From: Gemmata palustris
GTDB taxonomy: Bacteria > Planctomycetota > Planctomycetia > Gemmatales > Gemmataceae
Assembly: GCF_017939745.1 (NCBI RefSeq)
Contig: NZ_JAGKQQ010000002.1
Span: forward strand, 744,001 to 808,000
DNA: 64,000 nucleotides
Direction of reading: 5' to 3'
Part shown: in pieces, positions 32,784 to 40,642 of the stretch
How positions within the stretch are numbered: the stretch's first letter is position 1
Layout: each line of letters begins with the position of its first letter
Position numbers and translations under genes: made by a program
The notes under the pieces: generated by a model
Database searches by the model: none
The model's input: only the letters and a program-made list of their open reading frames with translations
What the model was told of the DNA's origin: nothing

Positions 32784-34031
32784 ATGGTTACGTTGCGCTC
32801 TTGCGCCGGTCACCGGGCGGTGCTTGTGGGGCCGCTGATCGGCCTCGCGATCCTGGTCGGGTGCCACACCCCACGACAGTCGGAGCGCCCGCGAACGGGA
32901 TCGCACCGGGTGCTCGCGTCGGAAGACGGGCCGCCCATCGTGCCGCCCGGCGTGGTGCTCATGTCCCCGGCGGACCTCGTGGACGGGCTGCGCAAGCCGC
33001 AACACGTGCTCGCGCTGTCGAGCGGCGGGTTGTACGGCGCGTACTCGGCCGGCGTGCTCGACGGGTGGACGCGCGCCGGGACGCGCCCCGAGTTCGACGT
33101 GGTGACGGGTACCAGCACCGGCGCGCTGATCGCCCCCTTCGCGTTCCTGGGGAGCGAGTACGATGCGCAAGCGATGAAGCTCTACACCGGCGTGCGCACC
33201 CAGGACATTTTCCGCGTGCGCGCCTGGGTGACGATCCCGTTCCGCGACGCGCTGGCGACCTCGCTCCCGCTCCAGAAGCTGATCGACTCTCAAATCACCC
33301 AGGAGTTGTTGGAGCGGATCGCGGAGGAGCACCGCAAGGGCCGGCGCCTCTACGTCGGCACCACCGATCTGCGCACCCGGCGCGCGGTGATCTGGGACAT
33401 GGGGGCGATCGCGTGCCGCCCGTGCCCCGAGGGGTGCATGCTGTTCCGCGACGTGCTGCTCGCGTCGTCCTCGATCCCCGGGGTGCTCCCGCCGGTGCCG
33501 TTCCGCATCGCGATCGACGGGCACCGCGAAACCGAGTACCACGTCGACGGCGGGATCACCGCGCCGCTGTTCATGCCCCCGGGCGTGTTCGAGAGCGCGG
33601 GGGCGGGGGCCGGCGCCGGCGCGGACCCGATGCTCACGAAAGCCAACTTCTACGCGATCGTGTCCGGCAAGCTGTACCCCGACGAAGGGATCGTCCGCCG
33701 GCGCATCCTCCCCGTGCTCAGCGCGAGTACGGGCGCGGTGCTGTTCGCGCACTGCCGCGCGGAACTGGCGAACACGTACTGGCAGTCGCAGCTCGCGGGG
33801 ATGCGGTACCACATGGTCGCGCTCCGCCAGGACACCGACATTCAGGTGAACACGGCCGTGAGCTTCGACCGCGAAATCATGATGAAGCTCTACCGAGAGG
33901 GGCTGAACGACGGGCAATCCGGGCCGAACTGGAAGTACATTCCGCCGGCCCTCAGTCCGTGCGACGGCAACTACGCGCGCGGCGGCCTCCGGCTGCGGAC
34001 CATGCCGCCGGTGCCGGTCCCCGTACCGTGA
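32784..34031 (+). CDS. Patatin-like phospholipase, lipoprotein
   Basis: A 415-residue patatin-family acyl hydrolase. The N-terminus has a lipoprotein signal (LVGPLIGLAILVGC), so it is probably lipid-anchored. The oxyanion loop SSGGLYGAYSAGVLDGW and the nucleophile elbow GTSTG are near residues 75-110, and the catalytic-dyad Asp lies in HVDGGITAPLF. It should hydrolyse phospholipid or neutral-lipid esters in the envelope. ATG 32784 is chosen because it places the lipobox correctly; upstream in-frame starts lack a signal. The patatin domain is full length. Confidence 0.82.
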   Translation: MVTLRSCAGHRAVLVGPLIGLAILVGCHTPRQSERPRTGSHRVLASEDGPPIVPPGVVLMSPADLVDGLRKPQHVLALSSGGLYGAYSAGVLDGWTRAGTRPEFDVVTGTSTGALIAPFAFLGSEYDAQAMKLYTGVRTQDIFRVRAWVTIPFRDALATSLPLQKLIDSQITQELLERIAEEHRKGRRLYVGTTDLRTRRAVIWDMGAIACRPCPEGCMLFRDVLLASSSIPGVLPPVPFRIAIDGHRETEYHVDGGITAPLFMPPGVFESAGAGAGAGADPMLTKANFYAIVSGKLYPDEGIVRRRILPVLSASTGAVLFAHCRAELANTYWQSQLAGMRYHMVALRQDTDIQVNTAVSFDREIMMKLYREGLNDGQSGPNWKYIPPALSPCDGNYARGGLRLRTMPPVPVPVP

Positions 34032-34048
34032 GTCACGGTCTCTTGAAT

Positions 34049-34155
34049 GTAGTCCGCTCGCTCCGCGAGCGGTTCGGCAATCGCGTGTAGGTGAAAAGAC
34101 AAAGCACTCGTCGATTAACACTGCGAGCCGCACGCTCGCGGAGCGAGCGGACCAC
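34049..34155. repeat. 23-bp inverted repeat pair between convergent genes
   Basis: Arms at 34049-34071 and 34133-34155 are 23 bases with one mismatch and contain the palindrome CCGCTCGCTCCGCGAGCG. The pair lies between the convergent patatin and IMPase-fusion genes, where it could terminate both. The same core (GCGGAGCGAGCGGG) recurs near 47318-47333. Confidence 0.6.
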
Positions 34156-34172
34156 ACTCCGAAGCGAACGAG

Positions 34173-36416
34173 CTACGTTCCCGTTCGCGGGGGCGTGAGT
34201 ACCTCGTCCAGGAGTCGGGCACCGTGCTTCGCGATCTGCTCGCGCACGAGTTCGACGAGCGCGTTGTGGATACGCGCTTCGACGCCCACAATGGTACAGG
34301 TGCGCTCTTCGCCATCGGACGCGAACCCGATTTGCGTGACCCACGCGCCGGCCTCGTGCGCGATCAACCGACCGGCTTCCACGTCGTGGTCCTTGGCCGT
34401 GATGATCGCGCCGGTTCCCCCGCGTCCGGCCATGTGTGCCAGAATTAGCGCGACGGACCCGCTGTTGCGCAGCGCGGCCCCGCGGCGCGCGAGTTCGGAG
34501 AAGACTTCCGTTTGTGCGGGCTGGTCCAGCCCGCGCGCGGTGTAGTCGATCAACTGGTGTTTGAGCGGGTTCGCATCATCGATGCCGGTGGCGTACACCA
34601 CCGCGTGCTGTTCGAGGTCGGTGCGCTCGATGACGAACGCGCCCTGTCCCCGTTCCGCCCAGAAGATGCGCCCCGACGCGGGGTGCGCAACGACGCCGTC
34701 CGTCGTCACCCACGCGGCCCCGTTCCACTCCTGGCACGCGAGCGCGACGCAGAACTCTTCCCGCCGGCACAGAAAGTTGCGCGTGCCGTCGAGCGGATCG
34801 ACCAGGAACCGGCGCTCCCCGGCGCTCGGCGGCGCGAGGTTCAGATCGCCGCGCTCTTCGCCGTAAAAGCGGTGCGCGGGGAAATGCCCCTTCAGCACCG
34901 CACAAATGCGGGCCTCGATCTCGTCGTCCACGACGCTGGCGATGTTGTGCTCGTCCTTGTGGTTCGCGACCAGTCCCCCGCCGCGGAGGTGCGCGGCGAA
35001 GTACTTCATTGCGATGCCGTTGGCCTCGAACGCGGCCTCGATCATCGCCCCGACGTGGCCGTAGTGCATCCCGCCCGGCAGCTTGCGCTTCACCACACCG
35101 TCCCAGATGGGTTTGAGCACCGTGATGCGCGGGTTCATCTCGCCGCGAATGGCCCCGAAGTAGCGCCACATCTCCTTCGTGAGCGAGCCGTAATCTTCGA
35201 CCCACGCGCGCGGCCCCTTCGAGTGCGAGTTCGCCTTCGCGAGCAGCAACCGAACGTACCGCGTGTTCCGATCATCGTCGCTGAGATGCGCGGGGCTCGC
35301 ACTGCCATCGATGAGATCCCGCACCGCGCGCTCGGACCGCTCCAGCACGTCCTTACACTCGTCGTACCGGCGCTCGAAGGCGTCGATCGCGTGCGGGGTC
35401 TTGAACGCCTCGCACAGCAGGTAGCCCGCGATCATCCCGACCGAAAGGTTCCGCCCGTGCTTGGGGTGGTACAGCCAGTCGTAGAACTTCAGGATCTCGT
35501 CGAGCGTGTTGCGGTAGCGGTGCAAGCACTCGCGGAGTGCGTCTACCGGGATCGCGGGGATTGTGGCGACGAGTTGGTTATCGTCCGCGAGCACCTTGTC
35601 CTCGAACAGGACCGGGAGCACGCGCCCCGCCTTATCGGTCAGCGACGGACCGTGAATGTACACCGTGGAGCAGAAATCACCGTTGGCGAAGCCGGTCTCC
35701 GCGTTCGTTTCCACGAAGTGCGCGTCTTCCAGAATCTGGGCGTAGGCGTCGCCGGAGGTGAACGTTTCGGACGCGCCGCGCTCGAGGACCGCTTCTCCGA
35801 GAAAGGCTTTCCGAAGGTCGCCGTTCGCGTCGCGCATGTAGCCAGCGTAAGCCGGCATGATGCGCCGGGTGTGCGCCAGTTCTGCGACCGCGGGGGCGAG
35901 GTCCACGCCCCTTACCAGTTCGTTCGCCGGCGCGAACCCGACCACGCGCCAGGTGTGGTTCGTGAGTTCGCCCGTGACGATGGCGGACGCCATCTCGAAC
36001 CGGTGCAGGTGGAGCCGTTCGAGCGCGGCGAAGTTCGCCCCGCGCCAGTACACGTGGAGCCGGAACTTGAAGCCGGTCGCGCGGTCGTCGTCGAGTACGA
36101 GTTTGTCGAACCCGATGGGGTGCGGGTACGACCGCGCGGCGACGGCCGTGAGCGCCCCCTCATCGGCCAGAATCGAAGTTACGATCGCGCGCACCACGCG
36201 CTTGTCCGCGAAGCTCGCCGTGATGGTGCGCAGGGCGGTCACGTCCCCGATCCGGTGGTTGCGAAAGTACGCGCGGAGCATCCGCTTGCCCGTATCGAGC
36301 GTCGGGCTCGCGAAGAACTCTTCGATCCGCGGCGCGAGGCCGGGGAATTGCGCGATACGGTCCGTGAAGTACGCGAGGGTCGCGGCGCGCACGGGGAGTT
36401 GCGGGTCGAACGACAT
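34173..36416 (-). CDS. Cupin-like domain fused to inositol-monophosphatase family domain
   Basis: A 747-residue protein. The C-terminal half (about 450-735) is an inositol-monophosphatase-family phosphatase: GEERGD (Glu520-Glu521) for metal 1, VDPLDGTRNF (Asp540, Asp543) and KDHDVEAG (Asp678). Usual family members are about 260 residues. The N-terminal 450 residues are extra: FKFRLHVYW and LHLHRFEMAS with His136, His138, Glu141 and His154 look like a cupin metal site, followed by a helical region that contains no motif I know. The fusion suggests a phosphatase tied to a regulatory or second catalytic domain. A GGAAGGG ribosome binding site precedes ATG 36416. Confidence 0.78.
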   Translation of the reverse strand: MSFDPQLPVRAATLAYFTDRIAQFPGLAPRIEEFFASPTLDTGKRMLRAYFRNHRIGDVTALRTITASFADKRVVRAIVTSILADEGALTAVAARSYPHPIGFDKLVLDDDRATGFKFRLHVYWRGANFAALERLHLHRFEMASAIVTGELTNHTWRVVGFAPANELVRGVDLAPAVAELAHTRRIMPAYAGYMRDANGDLRKAFLGEAVLERGASETFTSGDAYAQILEDAHFVETNAETGFANGDFCSTVYIHGPSLTDKAGRVLPVLFEDKVLADDNQLVATIPAIPVDALRECLHRYRNTLDEILKFYDWLYHPKHGRNLSVGMIAGYLLCEAFKTPHAIDAFERRYDECKDVLERSERAVRDLIDGSASPAHLSDDDRNTRYVRLLLAKANSHSKGPRAWVEDYGSLTKEMWRYFGAIRGEMNPRITVLKPIWDGVVKRKLPGGMHYGHVGAMIEAAFEANGIAMKYFAAHLRGGGLVANHKDEHNIASVVDDEIEARICAVLKGHFPAHRFYGEERGDLNLAPPSAGERRFLVDPLDGTRNFLCRREEFCVALACQEWNGAAWVTTDGVVAHPASGRIFWAERGQGAFVIERTDLEQHAVVYATGIDDANPLKHQLIDYTARGLDQPAQTEVFSELARRGAALRNSGSVALILAHMAGRGGTGAIITAKDHDVEAGRLIAHEAGAWVTQIGFASDGEERTCTIVGVEARIHNALVELVREQIAKHGARLLDEVLTPPRTGT

Positions 36417-36659
36417 GAAGCGGCCCTTCCGTTACGATGGACGTGTGCGAGTAGTATGCGGCCGCGGGCCGGCGCAGTCCACCGTACCGATTTCGCGAAC
36501 CGGCCCGCCGCGCGTCAATTACAATTTCCCTGGGCAGGCCGTCGAACACGCTCTCGTCCGCTACGCGGTGTGAGTTAGATTGAAGGGCTCCGCTCGAAAA
36601 CTCGGCCCGAACACCAGACACGCGGTCCGTCACAAATTCGATCACCAACCGGGGTGAGC

Positions 36660-37376
36660 ATGGAATCGCTGTTCGTCTTCACATCCGCACCGAGCACCTG
36701 CAGCTACTTACCGGACCAGCAGTGGGCGCTCACTTACGAGATGGTGGCGCGGATCACCCCCACCGAATACCAGGAGCGCCTGAAGACGGGCTGGCGCCGG
36801 TTCGGGTTCTCGCTCTTCAAGCCGACGTGCCCGGCCTGTACCGCGTGCCAGCCGCTCCGCGTCCCGGTGGCGTCGTTCAAGCCGGACCGGTCCCAGCGCC
36901 GGTGCCTAGCCGCGAACGATGGAGACGTGAAGCTGGTGATCGGACTGCCCGAGGTGACGGACGAGAAACTCGATCTCTACGACCGGTTCCACTCGTACCA
37001 GCACGAACACATCGGCTGGTCGGATCACGGTCCGAAGAACGCGAGCGACTACGCGGAGTCGTTCGTTGACAACCCGTTCGTGACGCAGGAGTGGTGCTAC
37101 TACCTGGGCGAAAAATTGGTCGGCGTGGGGTTCGTGGACAACTTCCCGGAGGGGTTATCGGCGATCTACTTCTTCCACGACCCGGCCGAACGGCACCGGT
37201 CGCTGGGCACGTTCAACGTGCTCTCGATTATTCGCACCGCAGTGCAGTGGAACCTGCCGCACGTGTACTTGGGCTACTTCGTCGAAGGGTGCCGGTCGCT
37301 CGAGTACAAGGCCCGCTTCCGCCCGAATGAAGCGCTCGGGGCGGGCGGAGAGTGGAAGGCGTTTCGGGAAGGGTGA
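36660..37376 (+). CDS. bpt: Aspartate/glutamate leucyltransferase (Bpt/Ate1 family)
   Basis: A 238-residue N-end-rule aminoacyl-tRNA-protein transferase, which attaches Leu (or Arg) from tRNA to proteins with acidic N-termini, marking them for ClpS/ClpAP. The N-terminal Cys cluster is present (CSYLPDQQW and CPACTACQPLRVPV), as is the C-terminal GNAT-like domain with YLGYFVEGCRSLEYKARF and RPNE. The length is that of bacterial Bpt. ATG 36660 follows GGGGTGA closely; GTG 36654 is an alternative start. It is transcribed divergently from the IMPase fusion. Confidence 0.9.
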   Translation: MESLFVFTSAPSTCSYLPDQQWALTYEMVARITPTEYQERLKTGWRRFGFSLFKPTCPACTACQPLRVPVASFKPDRSQRRCLAANDGDVKLVIGLPEVTDEKLDLYDRFHSYQHEHIGWSDHGPKNASDYAESFVDNPFVTQEWCYYLGEKLVGVGFVDNFPEGLSAIYFFHDPAERHRSLGTFNVLSIIRTAVQWNLPHVYLGYFVEGCRSLEYKARFRPNEALGAGGEWKAFREG

Positions 37377-37391
37377 TCTCGTTGCAAAGTT

Positions 37392-37542
37392 TTTTGACAG
37401 GATTAACAGGATTCAGCGCAGACCCGCGCATAGCAAGGCGAACGGCCGGTGGTAGTAAAACTCAGCACAGCGCACGGAGCCGAATGAAGCTCCAACTCCG
37501 AGTCCGTTTCAAATCGTGTTGGTCCTGTGAATCCTGTCAAAA
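37392..37542. repeat. Inverted pair of the TTTTGACAGGATTnACAGGA repeat
   Basis: The 20-base sequence at 37392-37411 reappears inverted at 37523-37542 with one difference (A or C at position 14). The arms are 111 bases apart. Sequences of the TTGACAGGATTAACAGGATT type are widespread interspersed repeats in planctomycete and related genomes. The pair lies downstream of bpt in a gap without genes and is interleaved with two copies of the GGCGAACGGCCGGTG repeat. Confidence 0.65.
37437..37455 (+). repeat. Short interspersed palindromic repeat, partial copy 3
   Basis: A 19-base partial copy of the 29-base repeat (GGCGAACGGCCGGTG then gtag), inside the composite repeat region downstream of bpt. The second half of the repeat is missing. 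Confidence 0.5.
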
Positions 37543-37576
37543 CCCTTCTGAATCTCACCAATCGGCTGGCATCAAA

Positions 37577-37605
37577 CACCGGCCGGCTTACACCGGCCGT
37601 TCGCC
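37577..37605 (-). repeat. Short interspersed palindromic repeat, copy 4
   Basis: A full 29-base inverted copy of the repeat also found at 23978 and 25540, differing internally at one or two bases. It lies 20 bases beyond the stop of the coiled-coil protein gene on the minus strand. Confidence 0.65.
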
Positions 37606-37624
37606 AATCTCCGGTCGTTGTGTC

Positions 37625-38209
37625 TTACACCACTTCGGCCAGTCGCTTCAGCTCGGTTGCGATCGCGGACAGTTCGGTCCGGCCGACGGTCAGTTCCTTG
37701 CGCAGCGTGCCCAGTTTCTCGGCCGCTTCGACGTGCGCTTGGCGCCTCGCGGTGAGCGACTTCTCGGCCTCGACCACCGCCTGCTCGGTGTAACACACGT
37801 CCTTCTCCGCTTGCTTCACGTCGGCCGGGAGTTTGCGGATCTGGTTCTCGAGCGCGATCTGGTCGGCGATCAGTTGCGTCCGCGTGGCCCGCGCCTGGGC
37901 GCGCTTCACGACCTGGTTCTCGGTCTCACTAACCGGGGCCGGAACCGCGACCACCTGCACCCGCGTCGCGGCCACCTCGACCGACTCGCGGAACGATTTG
38001 CCCCGCGCCTTGTGGTACACGATTGTCAGCAGGAACATGCCGAGCGCGGCCGACACCGGAACCGAGTTGGCTTCAATGCCGTCAGACACCCGCGCGACAG
38101 CCCGCGCCGCTTGATCGAGGAACCGCGCGAACGCGACCGGTTCCACGGTGTAGATCGTACCGATGGCGGCGCCGACGCCCGCGCCCGTGAGCGCAATCAG
38201 CTTCTTCAT
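37625..38209 (-). CDS. Membrane-anchored coiled-coil protein, unknown function
   Basis: A 194-residue protein. Two hydrophobic segments near the N-terminus (LIALTGAGVGAAIGTIYTV and SVPVSAALGMFLLTIVY) are followed by a long Ala/Glu/Lys-rich helical region (about 95-190) with heptad character, for example KLPADVKQAEKDVCYTEQAV. No enzyme motif is present. It could be a small envelope-associated structural protein. AAGGAAGA upstream of ATG 38209 supports the start. Confidence 0.65.
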   Translation of the reverse strand: MKKLIALTGAGVGAAIGTIYTVEPVAFARFLDQAARAVARVSDGIEANSVPVSAALGMFLLTIVYHKARGKSFRESVEVAATRVQVVAVPAPVSETENQVVKRAQARATRTQLIADQIALENQIRKLPADVKQAEKDVCYTEQAVVEAEKSLTARRQAHVEAAEKLGTLRKELTVGRTELSAIATELKRLAEVV

Positions 38210-38351
38210 GGTGTTCTTCCTTGGTGTGGTGCGTCCGCGACGTGCAAACCCGGATCGAGCCGCAGAATTGGACGTTCACCCGGATAGAGGCGTCGGATAA
38301 CACTTGGTTCGCGCGGGACGCGAAAGAAAATGGGCGGCACCCGCGGGCACG

Positions 38352-39068
38352 TTACTGGAACCCCAATACGAGCGAGACGCGCTCGATCGCGTTCGCGGTG
38401 CCGCCGGCGGGCGCGTCCGTCGGCAGCACGCGGTGCTTCCACACGTACCGGCTCTCGCCGCTGAGCAGGAGCAGCGCGCCGACCGGGAGCGGGATGTCGG
38501 TCACCACCTCCTCCTTCGCGATCTGGAACAGCACCTCGCGCTGGACGTTGAGGATCATCGTAACGACGCCGTTCGCCGGGATATCGACGTGGAACGGGAA
38601 CCCGGCGACCTTGCCGTTCACGCGCTTGTAGAAGTTCATCGTGAGCTTCCACGTCAACTCTTGGTCGAGCCCCACGAACCCTTCGGCCGCGACCATCCCG
38701 TGAACGCCGGGCACGAGGTCGCGCGCAACGAAATCGGGGAGGTTCGCGTTGCGCTGGAAGTACGCGAGCGCGTGACCGTCTTCGCCGTACCGCGGGAAGT
38801 ATTCGCAGCGGATCGCGCGCTGCTTCTCTTCGACCAGCGCGACGCGCGCGAAGTGCTCCGCACTCTTGAGGTTGTGTTCCGCGCTGCGCACGTAGGCCGG
38901 TTGCGGGATGTGGGCCTTCTCCAACGGTCCTTCAGCGCGGCCGACAGTGGCCTCCAACCGCTCGTACAGTTGGAGCGATTGGCGCACGAGTTCCGAGCAC
39001 TGCTCGGGCACGAAGTAATCGGTGTCGAGGAACAATCCCGGGATGTGGTCGAACGTGCGTCGGGGCAT
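38352..39068 (-). CDS. AlkB-like Fe(II)/2-oxoglutarate dioxygenase
   Basis: A 238-residue protein with a double-stranded beta-helix dioxygenase core. The Fe ligands can be assigned as His160 and Asp162 in GFPFHVDIP and His212 in YVWKHRVLP, with Arg230 in AIERVSLVLGF for the 2-oxoglutarate carboxylate. The spacing and the ERVSLVLGF ending match AlkB homologues rather than phytanoyl-CoA dioxygenases. Substrates could be alkylated nucleic acid or protein; nothing nearby decides. ATG 39068 is preferred over in-frame codons upstream that give a basic, unstructured extension. Confidence 0.68.
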   Translation of the reverse strand: MPRRTFDHIPGLFLDTDYFVPEQCSELVRQSLQLYERLEATVGRAEGPLEKAHIPQPAYVRSAEHNLKSAEHFARVALVEEKQRAIRCEYFPRYGEDGHALAYFQRNANLPDFVARDLVPGVHGMVAAEGFVGLDQELTWKLTMNFYKRVNGKVAGFPFHVDIPANGVVTMILNVQREVLFQIAKEEVVTDIPLPVGALLLLSGESRYVWKHRVLPTDAPAGGTANAIERVSLVLGFQ

Positions 39069-39381
39069 GGGACGAGCCAGTGACGAGGAACGCCGTTCAC
39101 GAGGGAACGACCGGGGCAACCTCACCGCGAGAGGATACCCGCGGAGCGCGACCACGTTACACCGCGCCGCGATCCGGAAGCACTGAATCGCCTCACACGA
39201 GTGTGTAACGGATCGCGTTCATCGCTGCCCTCCGGGTTACCGTAATAACGGGCGCGGGCCGTGCGCGTTGGCGCCCCGGCGCGGGCGCCCGCGCATACCG
39301 CGTCCTTTCTGTGTTGCCCGCGATTCGGCCCACTCGTAATCTCAGGGCAGTTTCCCTCTCTCACTCGACGAGTCTCTTTCC
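39069..39381. other. Divergent promoter region
   Basis: A 313-bp gap separates the divergent AlkB-like and oxidoreductase genes. It contains a small palindrome, cacacgagtgtg (39192-39203), which could be an operator, and a GC-rich stretch near 39251-39295 (gcgccccggcgcgggcgcc). No gene is supported and no clear -35/-10 pair stands out. Confidence 0.35.
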
Positions 39382-40512
39382 ATGAGCCACAAGCGCGTGA
39401 ACGTCGCCATCGCGGGCCTCGGGTTCGGGTCCGAGTTCATCCCCATCTACCAATCGCACCCGGACGCCGAGATGTACGCCATCTGCCGGCGCAACCGGGC
39501 GGAACTCGACGCCTGCGGCGACAAGTTCGGCATCCCGAAGGAGCGCCGGTTCACCGATTACGAGACGATGCTCAAAGACCCGAACATCGACGCGGTCCAC
39601 ATCAACAGCCCGATCCCGGAACACGGCAAGCAAACCATCGCGGCGCTCAAGGCCGGCAAGCACGTCGCTTGCACCGTGCCGATGGCGACCGAGAAGGAGG
39701 AGATCAAGGAGATCATCGAGCTGCAGCGCAAGACGGGCAAAGTGTACATGATGATGGAAACCGTCGTGTACGCCCGCGAGTACCTGTTCGCCAAAGACCT
39801 CTACGACCGCGGCGTGCTCGGGCGCATCCAGTTCCTCCGCGGGAGCCACCAGCAGGACATGGACGGCTGGCCGGGTTACTGGCCGGGTCTCCCGCCGATG
39901 TGGTACGCGACCCACTGCGTCAGCCCGTGCCTCGCGATCCTCTCGGACGCGGCGAAGGGCAAAATCGCGCTGGCCGAGAGCGTGGTGTGCCACGGCTCGG
40001 GGCGCATCCGCGAGGAATTCATCCCGATCTACGGCTCCTCGTTCGCCATCGAGACCGCGACGTTCAAGATCAAGGACTCGGACGTGTGCGCTGAAGTGAC
40101 CCGCAGCCTGTACGACACCGCCCGGCAGTACCGCGAGAGCTTCGACGTGACCGCGAGCAACGCCAGCTTCGAGTGGCAACAACTGGAGGGCGAGGACCCG
40201 GTGCTGCACATGCGCGGGCTGCCCGAGCACCAGATCCCGCGCCGCGTGAAGGTGCCGGACTTCGCCGGGCGCCTGCCGGACCCGATCCGTAAATTCACCG
40301 GTGCGATCCACGACGCGACGCACCTGAGTTTCGTGCAGGGCGGCGGGCACGGGGGCAGCCACCCGCACTTGGTCCACAACTTCCTGATGGCGGTGACCGG
40401 CCAGCAACCCGCGTTCCCGGACGCGCCCACGAGCGCGAACTGGACCCTGGTCGGTATCTGTGCCCACGAGAGCGCGCTGAGCGGCGACCGGGTGAAGATC
40501 CCGATGTGGTAA
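39382..40512 (+). CDS. Gfo/Idh/MocA-family NAD(P)-dependent oxidoreductase
   Basis: A 376-residue oxidoreductase. The N-terminal Rossmann fold has GLGFGSEFIPIY near residue 11, the family's second motif is INSPIPEHGKQTIAALKAGKHV (about 74-95), and a C-terminal alpha/beta domain follows. In place of the usual EKP the sequence reads TVPMATEKEE, so the catalytic Lys is not in its standard position. Members oxidise or reduce sugars and inositols. Planctomycetes have many paralogues, often exported, but this one lacks a signal peptide. It ends 41 bases before a very long hairpin. Confidence 0.83.
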   Translation: MSHKRVNVAIAGLGFGSEFIPIYQSHPDAEMYAICRRNRAELDACGDKFGIPKERRFTDYETMLKDPNIDAVHINSPIPEHGKQTIAALKAGKHVACTVPMATEKEEIKEIIELQRKTGKVYMMMETVVYAREYLFAKDLYDRGVLGRIQFLRGSHQQDMDGWPGYWPGLPPMWYATHCVSPCLAILSDAAKGKIALAESVVCHGSGRIREEFIPIYGSSFAIETATFKIKDSDVCAEVTRSLYDTARQYRESFDVTASNASFEWQQLEGEDPVLHMRGLPEHQIPRRVKVPDFAGRLPDPIRKFTGAIHDATHLSFVQGGGHGGSHPHLVHNFLMAVTGQQPAFPDAPTSANWTLVGICAHESALSGDRVKIPMW

Positions 40513-40553
40513 CGCGCGAACGACCGGAACCGCGGGTCACCACGGCCGGAACG

Positions 40554-40633
40554 CCGATCGGAAGCAAAAACGCCGGGTGGCGGTTGCGGATTAAGTTCCG
40601 CAACCGCCACCCGGCGTTTTTGCTTCCGATCGG
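40554..40633. terminator. Perfect 37-bp hairpin between convergent genes
   Basis: Arms of 37 bases (40554-40590 and 40597-40633) are perfectly complementary around a 6-base loop, ttaagt. It lies 41 bases after the oxidoreductase stop and 9 bases before the end of the convergent zinc-ribbon gene. The gtttttgc stretch in the arm supplies a run of U in either direction. It is a probable bidirectional terminator, far longer than usual. Confidence 0.8.
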
Positions 40634-40642
40634 TTCCGACGA

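Noticed and set aside
34512-36578. A 688-codon plus-strand frame opposite the IMPase fusion
   Set aside because: Antisense shadow caused by GC-rich third positions; the minus-strand gene has complete IMPase motifs.
37392-37605. A CRISPR array
   Set aside because: Repeats are few, irregularly spaced and inverted relative to each other, and there are no cas genes in the window.
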